From NCBI GenBank assembly GCA_002441285.1, contig DJVR01000014.1, forward strand, positions 1 to 55,708: a stretch of DNA of 55,708 nucleotides, read 5' to 3'. Position 1 is the first letter of the stretch. Every line of letters begins with the position of its first letter. Positions 45,938-55,320 of the stretch are shown here, piece by piece. A program made the position numbers and the translations under genes. The notes under the pieces were generated by a model. That model was not told the origin of the DNA. It made no database searches and saw only the letters and a program-made list of their open reading frames with translations. This stretch comes from Candidatus Atribacteria bacterium UBA6251. GTDB taxonomy: Bacteria; Atribacterota; Phoenicimicrobiia; Phoenicimicrobiales; Phoenicimicrobiaceae.

Positions 45938-46331
45938 TAATCATCCCTCCTCTAGATTTGACTCACAGTAGTTGATTGAAATTATTATAACTTATCATCC
46001 TGAAATAATAAAGTGATTTTCTCTATCCCTCTGTCTGAATTAATATATACCTTAAAAGAATATTTCTTTTATTTTTTTTCTTTTTTGAGTAAAATAATAA
46101 TAGTAAATGATATATAATAAAAAATATAAGTCAAATATTTTGAATTAAACCTTCTTAAAAATACAAAAAATTGCTAATAAAGTTATGGCAAACTCATCAG
46201 ATAAGAAAAATCAGCATAAATAAAAGTGTAAAAAGATTTAATTGTTTGATTTAATAAGTTTATAATTTACCAATCATTATTAAACAATTTTTGTCGGAAT
46301 AGGATCAAAATTAGAAAATTTGGGGTAGAAG
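45938..46331. other. Intergenic region, no gene seen
   Basis: About 390 bases between the M50 protease and acylphosphatase genes, which diverge. Very AT-rich; it must contain both promoters, but no boxes stand out clearly. No frame with a ribosome site was found. Confidence 0.4.
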
Positions 46332-46613
46332 ATGGCCAAAACAAAGAGGGCCCATATCTTAATATCTGGAGTTGTTCAGGGGGTAGCTTTCCGTTATTAT
46401 ACCCGTTATATGGCTCAACAATTAGATTTAAAGGGATGGGTTAGAAATTGCCCTGATGGTAAAGTAGAAATTCTAGTAGAAGGCGAGGGAGAGAAAGTTA
46501 AAGAATTAATAGAATGGTGTCATCAAGGACCACCATCTGCTATAGTAGCAGAATTGAAAGTAGAATGGCAGGAGTATATAGGAGAATATAAAAGCTTTGA
46601 GCTTAAATTTTAA
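46332..46613 (+). CDS. acyP: Acylphosphatase
   Basis: A 93-residue enzyme hydrolysing acyl phosphates in the cytoplasm. The signature ISGVVQGVAFRYYTRYMA, with the catalytic Arg in FRYYT, and GWVRNCPDGKVEILVEGE, with the catalytic Asn, are complete, and the usual C-terminus ends in YKSFELKF. ATG 46332 has GGGGTAGAAG upstream. Single gene. Confidence 0.93.
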   Translation: MAKTKRAHILISGVVQGVAFRYYTRYMAQQLDLKGWVRNCPDGKVEILVEGEGEKVKELIEWCHQGPPSAIVAELKVEWQEYIGEYKSFELKF

Positions 46614-46759
46614 AAGATAAAAAATAATTCTCCTTACCGTTTCTAAAAAGTTTTTTATTAAAAGAATCAATTCGATGAAACATTTTTGGCTATCCGATTT
46701 TATCTAAGGAAGTAAAAATAAAAAATGATAAAATTAAGACAAAGAGGAAAAAGGTTAAT

Positions 46760-47398
46760 ATGGTTATAACTTTTAAATTAAGAATGAATCTGTATATTGT
46801 TCTGATCTTTACTCTAATTTTTTCTTTAATCATAATTAATTTAAAAGGAGGTGCTCAAGAGATGATGTCGGAACTTCAGGGAAAGAAGATATTAATGATT
46901 ATTGCAAGCCAAGATTTCCGGGATGAGGAATTGTTTAAACCAAGAGATTTATTTCTGGAGAGAGGAATGGAGGTAGTCCTGGCTTCTTCCTCCTTAAAAA
47001 CTGCGCGAGGAATGTTGGGGGGAACAGCTCAACCAGATATATTAATTAGGGAAGTGAAAGTAGAAGAGTTTGATGCAATTATCTTTGTAGGAGGTATGGG
47101 TTCTTCGGAATACTGGGAAGATCCAATAGCCAGAGAGATTGTGAAAAAGGCAGTTTCTTTAGATAAACTAATATGTGCTATATGTATTGCTCCAGTAACT
47201 TTGGCTAATGCTGGTATTTTGGAAGGGAAAAAAGCAACTGTTTTTTCTTCGGAAATAAATAGGTTGAAAAATAAAGGAGCTATTTATACCGGGAAAAATG
47301 TAGAAATAGATGGTCATATCATTACGGCTAATGGACCGCAAGCAGCAACAGAGTTTGGTAAAGCTATTATCCAAAGTTTAAGTAAGATGCAGGAGTAA
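46760..47398 (+). CDS. DJ-1/PfpI-family protein with N-terminal membrane segment
   Basis: The DJ-1/PfpI domain (from about residue 42) shows KILMIIASQDFRDEELFKP, AIIFVGGMGSSEYW, and the nucleophile elbow LICAICIAPVTLANAGI, in which the Cys before IAP is the expected reactive residue, then ITANGPQAATEFGKAI. Unusually, a hydrophobic segment (YIVLIFTLIFSLIIINL, about residues 12-29) precedes it, so the protein should be exported or anchored. An internal ATG at 46862/46865 would yield a cytosolic form, and GGAGG lies 14-18 bases upstream of it (46847-46851), so two forms are conceivable. Confidence 0.83.
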   Translation: MVITFKLRMNLYIVLIFTLIFSLIIINLKGGAQEMMSELQGKKILMIIASQDFRDEELFKPRDLFLERGMEVVLASSSLKTARGMLGGTAQPDILIREVKVEEFDAIIFVGGMGSSEYWEDPIAREIVKKAVSLDKLICAICIAPVTLANAGILEGKKATVFSSEINRLKNKGAIYTGKNVEIDGHIITANGPQAATEFGKAIIQSLSKMQE

Positions 47399-47474
47399 TA
47401 AACGCTCCCTTTTTGACCTAAAAATTAACTTCACTTAAATGATTGAAATTATTTTACTTAGGGAGGAATTAAAG

Positions 47475-47660
47475 ATGTTAATAGTTCTGGGTGGAATCCT
47501 GGCAATAGTTTTAGGAGTATTAGGATTGATTAAATGGTGGTTATTATTTATAAAGGCTTTAGCAGCTTCCATCCCCTTTATATTGGTGGTTGGGGGAATA
47601 TTAGCAGTAATTATTGGGGTTATTTCCCTTAAAGAAAAAGGTGAAGAGGAAGAAGAATAA
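47475..47660 (+). CDS. Small two-span membrane protein
   Basis: A 61-residue protein with two hydrophobic segments (residues about 2-26 and 33-51) and a charged acidic end (KEKGEEEEE). ATG 47475 follows GGGAGG at ideal distance; a start at 47439 in frame lacks one. No family recognised. Its alternating IVLGVLGLI and AVIIGVISL segments look like a repeated helix unit. Confidence 0.7.
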   Translation: MLIVLGGILAIVLGVLGLIKWWLLFIKALAASIPFILVVGGILAVIIGVISLKEKGEEEEE

Positions 47661-47759
47661 ATAATGAAAGAATACTTACTGTATAGAGCCCCCTGTAGAT
47701 TATGGAACTGGAGATAATAAATATTTTAGAAAAAAGAGAAAGGAGGTTATTAGAATTAG

Positions 47760-48182
47760 TTGGAGAAGAAAAGGAGTTTTTCACCAAAAATAAAGAAGCC
47801 CAAATTTAGAGAGAATTTAGAGATAGCTGGAATAATATTGGCTATGATTTTTGTTTACTATATCCTGGATTATTTTAATGTAGATAAAATATTGATTACA
47901 GCTATTATCGCACTTTTGGGGATTTTTATGGAAGTTGCACGAGATATCTTTACCCAAATATTATTTATCATTAAATCCATTCCCTATATTGGTCCAATAA
48001 TTTCCAAAATAATAGTCTGGCCCTTCTTTTTAACTATTAACGGCCTAGCTTACCTGATTACTTTGACCTTCATTAGAATTAGGGGTGTGAAAGAAGTTGC
48101 TAATGCGCGTATTTTAACAACTACCTTCATAATAGGATTGTTAATAGGTATAATATTAGGTAGATTAATTAAATTTATTTAA
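47760..48182 (+). CDS. Membrane protein of unknown function
   Basis: A 140-residue protein with a basic N-terminus (KKRSFSPKIKKPKFREN) and about four hydrophobic segments (from LEIAGIILAMIFVYYILDYF to IIGLLIGIILGRLI). Not recognised. The start TTG at 47760 is 13 bases behind AGGAGG, a long distance, so the true start may differ. It lies 100 bases after another small membrane protein, and the two may share a message. Confidence 0.6.
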   Translation: MEKKRSFSPKIKKPKFRENLEIAGIILAMIFVYYILDYFNVDKILITAIIALLGIFMEVARDIFTQILFIIKSIPYIGPIISKIIVWPFFLTINGLAYLITLTFIRIRGVKEVANARILTTTFIIGLLIGIILGRLIKFI

Positions 48183-48348
48183 TTAGTTAGTAGTAGTTTT
48201 TTAATTGCTTATTTTTATGATATTAATGTTATACTGGAGGAAGGTTTCTTTTTTATTTTAATTAAAATGATTACCATTGAATTAACCTTTTATTTACCAA
48301 ATAATAATTTATTTTTATCCTAAAGAGAGAAAAAGTAAGGAGAAGAAG

Positions 48349-51300
48349 ATGATTAAACTTAAGAGTTCAGGACTCTTATTTTTTTTAGTAATAATTATTT
48401 TATTTTTTCTATTTTTGAGTAATATAGGAATCACTCAGGAAAAAACAGAAATAATCGGCTTTGATTATTGGGTAAGGGGATTTTATCAAGAGGCTTTTCA
48501 ACAGTGGTCAGATTTCATAAAGAAAAATCCTGATTCTCCTGATGCAGAATTATACTGGATTATGATAGAGGAGATTATTTCAAAGATTGGTAAATATGAT
48601 GATTTGATTGAGTTAGCCCAGACTATCATTTCTTCAAATTCAGATAACCAAATCTTAAAGGCTTATGCTAAATTTCAGATTGTGCAAGCTTATATTAAGC
48701 GGGGAGAAATATCTCGGGCAGAACAAGAAGCTAAAAATTTAGGGATGGTAACCGATTGGCTTTTAATTGGACCTTTTGATAATACGGGAAAATCGGGTTT
48801 CAAAAAGATTTATCCTCCTGAGGAGGAAATTGATGTACAAAAAGGTTATACCGGAAAAGACAGTATTCAACTAAACTGGTTTAAACCGGGGAATATAAGT
48901 TTTACTGGTTTTGTAAACCTTGATTTTCTTCTTTACCCTAATGATTGGTCGGTAGGATATGCTCTTACTTATATCTACTCTCCAGAGGAACAGAAGGCTC
49001 TTTTTAAAGTAGGAGCAGACGAAGCATTAAAAATATGGCTCAATGATCAAATAATAATGGAGAAAGAGGTCTATCGGGGAGTAACTATTGATCAGGAATT
49101 TGTCCTAACCTATTTAAAAAAGGGTTGGAATAAAGTATTAGTAAAGGTCTGTGAAAAGGAAGGTAGTTGGGGTTTTTATTTTAGAATAACTGATTTAGAA
49201 GGGAATCCACTAAGGAATGTAATCTATTCTACTGAAGTTCAAAAAATCGATCCTGCCTCTGAAGATAGCATATCCCGAGAAGAAAGCCATGCTAACCAGT
49301 TCAATTTAGGTGATGCCTTAAACTACTATCAGAAAGAATTGTTAAAAAATCCTGCAGATATAAAAGCTCTTCTCTTTTCAGGTTTAATTTTGCAGAAAAG
49401 AGGTCTTTTAGAAGAGTCAATTAAACAGTTTAAAACCGCAATTTCTATAAATAGCGAAAATGCCCTGGCGCATTATCTCCTAGGTAATGCTTATCAACAA
49501 GAAGAAAAATTTGATGAAGCTATAGAAGAAATCAAAAGAAGCTTAGAGATAGATCATCAATTTATTCAAGCGAATATGAAATTAGGTCTTAATTATTATG
49601 AAAAAGGATTGTATAAAGAGGCTATTACCGAATTTGAAAAGGCACTAGAAGTGAATTCCGACTTTGTGGATGCTCATTTGTTTTTATCCTGGACCTATGA
49701 AAGAAAAGGTTGGAATTTGGAAGCTCGTAATAAATTAGAACAGATCACCCAGATTAATCCTCTATTTGCTTTAGCTCAATATAATTTAGGAATGGCTTAT
49801 GAAAGGAAAGGCTGGCTAGATAGAGCTATTCAGCAATATATTAAAGTTTTAAATTTAGACTATGGTCATTATTCAAGTAGAATGAGATTAGGTAGTTTAT
49901 ATTCTCAATTAGGAAGATACCAAGAGACTATCAATCTTTATCGGGAAGTTTTATCCTGGAGACCAGAAGACTCCTCTCTTTATTTAAATATTGCTGATAC
50001 CTACCGAAGGATGGAAGAAAATGAGCGAGCTATAGAAGTACTACAGGAAGCTAGGAAATTATTCCCATATAATTCTTCCGTTTATGCTCAACTTGGATAC
50101 TTGTATCATGAACAAGGCGAAGATGAAAAAGCGATTAATTTCTGGAGAAAGGCTTTAGAAATTTCCCCAGAATTTATTGGGTTACGAGATTATATAGATT
50201 TTATTGTTCAGGAAGAAGGAGCAGAAGGGATAAATGTGCGAGAATTAATAGCTAATGCTCCTTCAGCAGAGGAATATCCTGAAGCAAGTGCGGTTATTCT
50301 TTTAAATGAATCTAGGAGAGTGGTTAATCCAGATGGGACTTCTTCTACTACTTATCATCAGGTTATAAAAATTTTTAATAAAAGAGGTATTGAGAAATAT
50401 GGAGAGGTTTTTATTACCTATAATGCCTGGGGAGAAAGAATCACGATTAAAAAAGCTAGAACTTATAAGCTAGATGGTTCAGTAGTAGAAGCTACTTCCA
50501 TAAAAGATATCTTTCCTTTGGAAGGTTATCGTCTGTATTCTAATGTATCACAAAAGGTTATTTCTATGCCTGCACTGGAAGAAGGAGTAACCATTGAATA
50601 TCAGTATACATTAGATGATTATAGTAGAAGCTTTGTGGGGAAGAACTTTCAGGATATTTTTTATTTACAGGATTTTGAACCTATTCAAATTTGCAGATAT
50701 ATTCTCACTATTCCGAAAGAGATTAAGCTAAAGATCGCTAATTTTAAAACAGAACTTCAACCAAAGATCAGAGAAGGAGAAGATAAAGTTATTTATACCT
50801 GGGAGGTTACTCAGATACCTCAACTTATTTACGAAGATGATATGCCACCTTTCCATAATATTGCACCACATGTTGCGGTAAGTAGTTTTTCTTCCTGGGA
50901 AGAAATTGCTACTTGGTATGATGATATCTCCCGGGAACAGAGCAAGGCTAATGCAGATATTAAAGCAAAAGTAGCTGAGCTTATTCAGAATAAAGATACT
51001 ACCGAAGGAAAGATAAAGGCAATATACCATTATGTAATCAATGAAATAAGATATTTAGGATTAGAATTCGGGATTAGTGGTCATATGCCTCATGAGGCAG
51101 CAGAAATCTACAAATATAAATATGGAGATTGTAAAGATAAAGCCACTTTGCTAATCTCTATGTTAAGAGAGGCGGGTATAGAGGCATATTATGTGTTACT
51201 TCGCACTAGATATAGCGGGGAATTAGATCTTAATTTACCCAGTTTTCAATTTGATCATGCTATTGTGGCAGTAAATCTAAATGGTGAAATGACCTTTTTA

Positions 51301-52059
51301 GATGGTACAGCGGAAAACTATAGTTTTGGTGATTTACCAGCAATAGATCAGGGTGTCTGGGCTATGGTTTTAATGAATGGAAAGGGAGAATTTAAGCAGA
51401 TACCTGTTTATCCGGCAGAAAAAAATCAACGAGTAAGGAAGATAAAATTATATTTACAAGCAGATGGTTCACTAAAAGGAGAGGCATCTTTGCTTCAAAC
51501 GGGCCTTTTTGCAGCTTATTATAGGAGTCTTTTTCGAGATTTAGGAGAAATTAAGAGGAAGGAATTAATCCAAAATTCCTTAAGTTCTAGTTGCCCGGGT
51601 TCGGTATTAGAAGATTTTAGTTTTTCTGATTTAACTAACTTAGATCTTCCAGTAGAACAAAGATATAAGTTTCTAGTTCCCAATTATGGGAAAAAGATAG
51701 GAAATAAGCTTAGTTTTAAGCCATCGGTAATGGAAAGAATAGAATCTACCAGCCTGGTAGCTAAAGAAGAAAGAAGATTTCCGATGTATTTTTACTATCT
51801 ATATTGTACTCAAAATATTATAGAAATAAATACCCCGGAAGGTTTTAAAGTAGAGAGGATCCCTGAAGAAGTAAATTTAGCCTTTCCTTTTGGTACTTAT
51901 CAAGTAAAATATACAGTAGAAGAAGAGAAAATAATATACGAAAGAAACTATTCTTTTAATTCTTTTGAAATATCAATAGAAGAATATCTAAGTTTTAGAG
52001 AGTTTATAGAACAGATTGCTATAGAAGATGCAAAAGAGATAATCTTAACTCAAGAATAA
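48349..52059 (+). CDS. Large exported TPR protein with DUF3857 and transglutaminase-like domains
   Basis: A 1236-residue protein with an N-terminal signal or anchor (SSGLLFFLVIIILFFLFLSN). Residues about 140-290 form a beta domain (TDWLLIGPFDNTGKSGF; GADEALKIWLNDQI). Residues about 325-620 hold some eight TPR units (for example LAHYLLGNAYQQEEKFDEAI). DUF3857 follows with SVVEATSIKDIFPLEGYR. The transglutaminase-like core has an intact triad: C928 in KYGDCKDKATLL, H970 in FDHAIVAV and D985 in FLDGTA. A beta-rich tail closes the protein. Such proteins act in the periplasm or on the surface; targets are unknown. ATG 48349 follows AAGGAG. Confidence 0.88.
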   Translation: MIKLKSSGLLFFLVIIILFFLFLSNIGITQEKTEIIGFDYWVRGFYQEAFQQWSDFIKKNPDSPDAELYWIMIEEIISKIGKYDDLIELAQTIISSNSDNQILKAYAKFQIVQAYIKRGEISRAEQEAKNLGMVTDWLLIGPFDNTGKSGFKKIYPPEEEIDVQKGYTGKDSIQLNWFKPGNISFTGFVNLDFLLYPNDWSVGYALTYIYSPEEQKALFKVGADEALKIWLNDQIIMEKEVYRGVTIDQEFVLTYLKKGWNKVLVKVCEKEGSWGFYFRITDLEGNPLRNVIYSTEVQKIDPASEDSISREESHANQFNLGDALNYYQKELLKNPADIKALLFSGLILQKRGLLEESIKQFKTAISINSENALAHYLLGNAYQQEEKFDEAIEEIKRSLEIDHQFIQANMKLGLNYYEKGLYKEAITEFEKALEVNSDFVDAHLFLSWTYERKGWNLEARNKLEQITQINPLFALAQYNLGMAYERKGWLDRAIQQYIKVLNLDYGHYSSRMRLGSLYSQLGRYQETINLYREVLSWRPEDSSLYLNIADTYRRMEENERAIEVLQEARKLFPYNSSVYAQLGYLYHEQGEDEKAINFWRKALEISPEFIGLRDYIDFIVQEEGAEGINVRELIANAPSAEEYPEASAVILLNESRRVVNPDGTSSTTYHQVIKIFNKRGIEKYGEVFITYNAWGERITIKKARTYKLDGSVVEATSIKDIFPLEGYRLYSNVSQKVISMPALEEGVTIEYQYTLDDYSRSFVGKNFQDIFYLQDFEPIQICRYILTIPKEIKLKIANFKTELQPKIREGEDKVIYTWEVTQIPQLIYEDDMPPFHNIAPHVAVSSFSSWEEIATWYDDISREQSKANADIKAKVAELIQNKDTTEGKIKAIYHYVINEIRYLGLEFGISGHMPHEAAEIYKYKYGDCKDKATLLISMLREAGIEAYYVLLRTRYSGELDLNLPSFQFDHAIVAVNLNGEMTFLDGTAENYSFGDLPAIDQGVWAMVLMNGKGEFKQIPVYPAEKNQRVRKIKLYLQADGSLKGEASLLQTGLFAAYYRSLFRDLGEIKRKELIQNSLSSSCPGSVLEDFSFSDLTNLDLPVEQRYKFLVPNYGKKIGNKLSFKPSVMERIESTSLVAKEERRFPMYFYYLYCTQNIIEINTPEGFKVERIPEEVNLAFPFGTYQVKYTVEEEKIIYERNYSFNSFEISIEEYLSFREFIEQIAIEDAKEIILTQE

Positions 52060-52156
52060 TATTTTTTGATTTTGTGCTATAAAGTTGACAAAATCAATCA
52101 TATATACTATAATCTTTTCGTCATTAATAATATAAAAAAGAGAGGCCTAAAAGATA

Positions 52157-53341
52157 ATGCAAAGAATATATTTGGACCATGCTGCTACTACTGCTACCGA
52201 TCCAATGGTAGTAAAAGAGATGGAAATATATTTTTCTCAAAAATATGGTAATCCTAATAGTATACATTCCTTTGGTCAGGAAACCAGACAGGCTATTGAA
52301 GAAGCCCGGAAAAAGGTGGCTCATTTAATTGGAGCAGAGCCTTCAGAAATCATCTTTACCAGTGGAGGCACCGAAGCCGATAATCACGCTATTAAAGGGG
52401 TAGCCTGGGCAAATCAGAAGAAAGGGAAACATATAATTACTTCTCAGATTGAACATCATGCCGTTTTACACTCTTGTCGTTTTTTAGAAAAGCAAGGATT
52501 TAAAGTAACCTACTTACCGGTGGATAAATATGGTCTAATAGATCCCGAAGAGTTGGAAAAGACAATTAATGATCAGACTATCTTGATTACCATAATGCAT
52601 GCTAACAATGAAATCGGAACTATTGAGCCGATCAAAGAGATTTCGGAAATAGCCCGAAGGAGAGGAATATATTTTCATATTGATGCAGTGCAGACAGTGG
52701 GGCATATTCCGATTAAAGTTAAAGAATTAGGAGTAGATATGTTATCTATGTCCGGGCATAAGTTTTATGGTCCAAAAGGAGTAGGTGCTTTATATTTAAA
52801 GAAGGGTGTAAAAATATTCCCTTTAATTGATGGAGGAGGACAGGAAAAGAATAGAAGAGCTAGTACCGAAAATGTTCCTGGAATTATTGGTATGGGTAAA
52901 GCAGCAGAATTAGCTGAGGAAAGATTAAAGCAGGGTGAAGAAGATAGAATAGCGATTATGAGAGACAAATTGATAAAAGGGATTTCAGAAAGAGTGGAAA
53001 ATGTTCATTTGAATGGACACCCTACTAAACGTTTACCCGGGAACGTTAATTTTTGTTTTGAATTTGTAGAAGGTGAGTCTATCTTGCTAAATTTAGATAT
53101 GGAAGGAATAGCTGCCTCCAGTGGTTCAGCTTGTACTTCCGGCTCATTAGAGCCTTCATATGTATTATTAGCTATAGGGCTTCCTCATGAGATTGCCCAT
53201 GGATCTCTACGGCTGAGTTTGGGTAAAGAAAATACTGAAGATGAAGTGGACTATGTTCTTGAAGTTTTACCTCAAATTATTAAAAAATTAAGAGAGTTAT
53301 CTCCTTTTAAAGGTAACTGGAAAGGCTTAGAAAGTCGGTAG
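52157..53341 (+). CDS. iscS: Cysteine desulfurase
   Basis: PLP-dependent enzyme of 394 residues that takes sulfur from cysteine for iron-sulfur clusters and tRNA modification. Visible are YLDHAATTATDP, FTSGGTEADNHAIKG, HHAVLHSC, HIDAVQTVGHI, the PLP Lys in MSGHKFYGPKGVGALY, and the catalytic Cys loop SGSACTSGSLEPSYVLLAIG, the short-loop type that ends in SLEPS. It precedes iscU by 137 bases, a typical pairing. ATG 52157 has a weak GAGG upstream. Confidence 0.93.
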   Translation: MQRIYLDHAATTATDPMVVKEMEIYFSQKYGNPNSIHSFGQETRQAIEEARKKVAHLIGAEPSEIIFTSGGTEADNHAIKGVAWANQKKGKHIITSQIEHHAVLHSCRFLEKQGFKVTYLPVDKYGLIDPEELEKTINDQTILITIMHANNEIGTIEPIKEISEIARRRGIYFHIDAVQTVGHIPIKVKELGVDMLSMSGHKFYGPKGVGALYLKKGVKIFPLIDGGGQEKNRRASTENVPGIIGMGKAAELAEERLKQGEEDRIAIMRDKLIKGISERVENVHLNGHPTKRLPGNVNFCFEFVEGESILLNLDMEGIAASSGSACTSGSLEPSYVLLAIGLPHEIAHGSLRLSLGKENTEDEVDYVLEVLPQIIKKLRELSPFKGNWKGLESR

Positions 53342-53351
53342 TTAATAGAGA

Positions 53352-53459
53352 ATGGTGGTCAATTCGAAAAGGGCAATCTTTATGTCTACTAAAAATGCTC
53401 AATATTGGAAAATTTTTGATGGGCACTTGGTAAAAAAAGATATGAAATATTTAGATTAG
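53352..53459 (+). CDS. Possible 35-residue protein between iscS and iscU
   Basis: A short frame from ATG 53352, with AGAG directly upstream, encodes KNAQYWKIFDGHLVKKDMK near its end. It fills the gap between iscS and iscU but resembles nothing I know. It may be a chance frame. Confidence 0.25.
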   Translation: MVVNSKRAIFMSTKNAQYWKIFDGHLVKKDMKYLD

Positions 53460-53478
53460 AATTAAAAAGGAGACTTTT

Positions 53479-53892
53479 ATGACTTTATATAGCGAGAAAG
53501 TGATGGAACATTTCAGAAATCCCCATAATGTAGGAAAGATTGAGGAAGCTGATGGTGTTGGCGAAGTAGGTAATCCAGTTTGTGGGGATATTATGAAGAT
53601 TTATATTAAAGTAAAGGATGGAATAATTGATGATTGTAAATTTGAAACCTTTGGTTGCGGGGCAGCTATTGCTACCAGTAGTATGGTTACTGAAATGGTA
53701 AAAGGTAAAACTATTGAAGAAGCCTTAAAAATTACCAACCAGGCAGTAGCGGAGGCTTTAGGAGGATTACCACCAATTAAGATGCATTGTTCTAATCTGG
53801 CAGCAGATGGATTATTAAAGGCTATCGAGGATTACCAGCAGAAGACAGGTAAGATAAAAAAAGAATCTAAAAAGAAAAAAGAAAGAAAGTAA
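53479..53892 (+). CDS. iscU: Iron-sulfur cluster scaffold protein
   Basis: A 137-residue NifU/IscU-type scaffold on which clusters are assembled with sulfur from IscS. The three cluster Cys are present in GNPVCGDIMKIYIKV, FGCGAAIATSSMV and IKMHCSNLAADGL; the first is followed by the conserved Asp. The C-terminus carries an extra Lys-rich tail (KKESKKKKERK) not found in standard IscU. ATG 53479 follows AAGGAG. It precedes ccdA by 12 bases. Confidence 0.92.
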   Translation: MTLYSEKVMEHFRNPHNVGKIEEADGVGEVGNPVCGDIMKIYIKVKDGIIDDCKFETFGCGAAIATSSMVTEMVKGKTIEEALKITNQAVAEALGGLPPIKMHCSNLAADGLLKAIEDYQQKTGKIKKESKKKKERK

Positions 53893-53904
53893 AGGAGAGA
53901 GATT

Positions 53905-54606
53905 ATGTTCTTTGGAAATCAAGTTTCTTTCTTTATGGCTTTTCTAGCTGGATTTTTATCCTTTATTTCTCCCTGTGTTTTACCTTTAATTCCTGCTTAT
54001 ATTTCTTTTATTTCGGGTCTATCTTTAGAGGAAATAGAAAATAGAAACGGGCAGAATCGAAAGATTATTATCAGTTCTATGTTTTTTATTCTAGGTTTTT
54101 CCTTGATTTTTATCCTTTTAGGTGCAACTGCTACCTTTTTAGGAAGTTTTCTAATAACCAGGATAAATATTTTTAGGAAAATAGCCGGAATAATGATAAT
54201 TATCTTTGGAATACATATGGCTGGATGGTACAGGATAAAATTTTTAGATTTTGAAAAAAAAGTATATACCCGAAACAAACCTATAAATATGGTTATTGGG
54301 CCATTTTTAATCGGTTTAGCTTTTGCTTTTGGATGGACCCCTTGTGTGGGACCGGTATTAGCTTCAATTTTAATGTATGCCAGCACTCAACAGACTGTAT
54401 ATCAGGGAGTTCTCTTGCTTACTATATATTCAGCTGGTTTGGGAATCCCTTTTTTCTTAACTGCTCTGGCTATTAATAAATTCTATTTATTATTTAACAA
54501 GATAAAAAGGCATTATAAAACCATTGAGCTGATAGGCGGTTTATTGTTAATGATTATTGGAGGATTAATCTTGACTGATAATTTTCAGAGATTAATTTAT
54601 TATTAG
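53905..54606 (+). CDS. ccdA: CcdA-type thiol-disulfide transporter
   Basis: A 233-residue membrane protein with six spans that carries reducing power across the inner membrane. Both redox Cys are in place, in FISPCVLPLIPAYISF and FGWTPCVGPVLASIL. The protein is the usual CcdA length, lacking the DsbD soluble domains. ATG 53905 follows AAAGGAGAG and is 12 bases after iscU. The thioredoxin-like gene comes next, its likely redox partner. Confidence 0.92.
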   Translation: MFFGNQVSFFMAFLAGFLSFISPCVLPLIPAYISFISGLSLEEIENRNGQNRKIIISSMFFILGFSLIFILLGATATFLGSFLITRINIFRKIAGIMIIIFGIHMAGWYRIKFLDFEKKVYTRNKPINMVIGPFLIGLAFAFGWTPCVGPVLASILMYASTQQTVYQGVLLLTIYSAGLGIPFFLTALAINKFYLLFNKIKRHYKTIELIGGLLLMIIGGLILTDNFQRLIYY

Positions 54607-54695
54607 TTAAAATATTAATATATTTAGCATAAAAAATGATATAAATAAAGATTAAATTAAAAAAATTCAAGGATGAAATAAATGCGGAGGAGAGG

Positions 54696-55244
54696 ATGAA
54701 GATATTGGGAGAAAAAAGAAAAGGACTATGGGTTTTACTTATTTTATTGATATTGCTTATCTTTTATGGAGTAATGAGATATAATCAACCCCTGGAAGAA
54801 AAGAATGAACAAAATCTTTTTACTATTAATTGGTTACCTTACCATGAAGGTCTAGCCAAAGCAGCTCAAGAGGATAAATACATTCTAATCGATTTTTATA
54901 CCGATTGGTGTGGCTATTGCGAGAAAATGGATCGTGAAACATATTCCCAAAAAGAGGTAATAGAAAGCTTGGCTAAAAATTTTATTGCCGTAAAGATTAA
55001 TTCAGAATCAGAAAATAAAATTTTGGATGAAGGGAAAGAAATAACCGAGAAAGAACTAGCTTTAAAATATCAAGTAAATTCTTATCCTACTATCTGGTTT
55101 TTAGATAGTAAATATAATAAGATAGCGCCTTTACCAGGATTTATTCCTGCCAAACAATTTACCTGGGTGCTTAATTATATCGGAGAAGAATGGTATAAAA
55201 AAATTTCTTTTGAAGAATACTTAAAAAATAATAACTTAGAATAA
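54696..55244 (+). CDS. Membrane-anchored thioredoxin-fold protein
   Basis: A 182-residue protein with an N-terminal membrane anchor (WVLLILLILLIFYGVM) and a thioredoxin fold outside: YILIDFYTDWCGYCEKMDRE holds the CGYC active site, and QVNSYPTIWFLD contains the cis-Pro. It resembles the DsbD C-terminal/SoxW-type domains that receive electrons from CcdA, its upstream neighbour. Probably it reduces periplasmic disulfides. ATG 54696 follows GCGGAGGAG. A terminator-like hairpin is downstream. Confidence 0.87.
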   Translation: MKILGEKRKGLWVLLILLILLIFYGVMRYNQPLEEKNEQNLFTINWLPYHEGLAKAAQEDKYILIDFYTDWCGYCEKMDRETYSQKEVIESLAKNFIAVKINSESENKILDEGKEITEKELALKYQVNSYPTIWFLDSKYNKIAPLPGFIPAKQFTWVLNYIGEEWYKKISFEEYLKNNNLE

Positions 55245-55270
55245 ATTATCTCATTAATTTTGGTTATATT

Positions 55271-55320
55271 AATAAAGGTCAAGATTTATGGCAAAACATA
55301 GGCCAGGCTTGACCTTTATT
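55271..55320 (+). terminator. Hairpin after the thioredoxin-like gene
   Basis: A perfect 13-base stem (AATAAAGGTCAAG at 55271-55283, its complement at 55308-55320) with a 24-base loop, starting 26 bases after the stop. It is followed by ATTTCCTTT, a partial T run. A terminator is likely. Confidence 0.6.
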
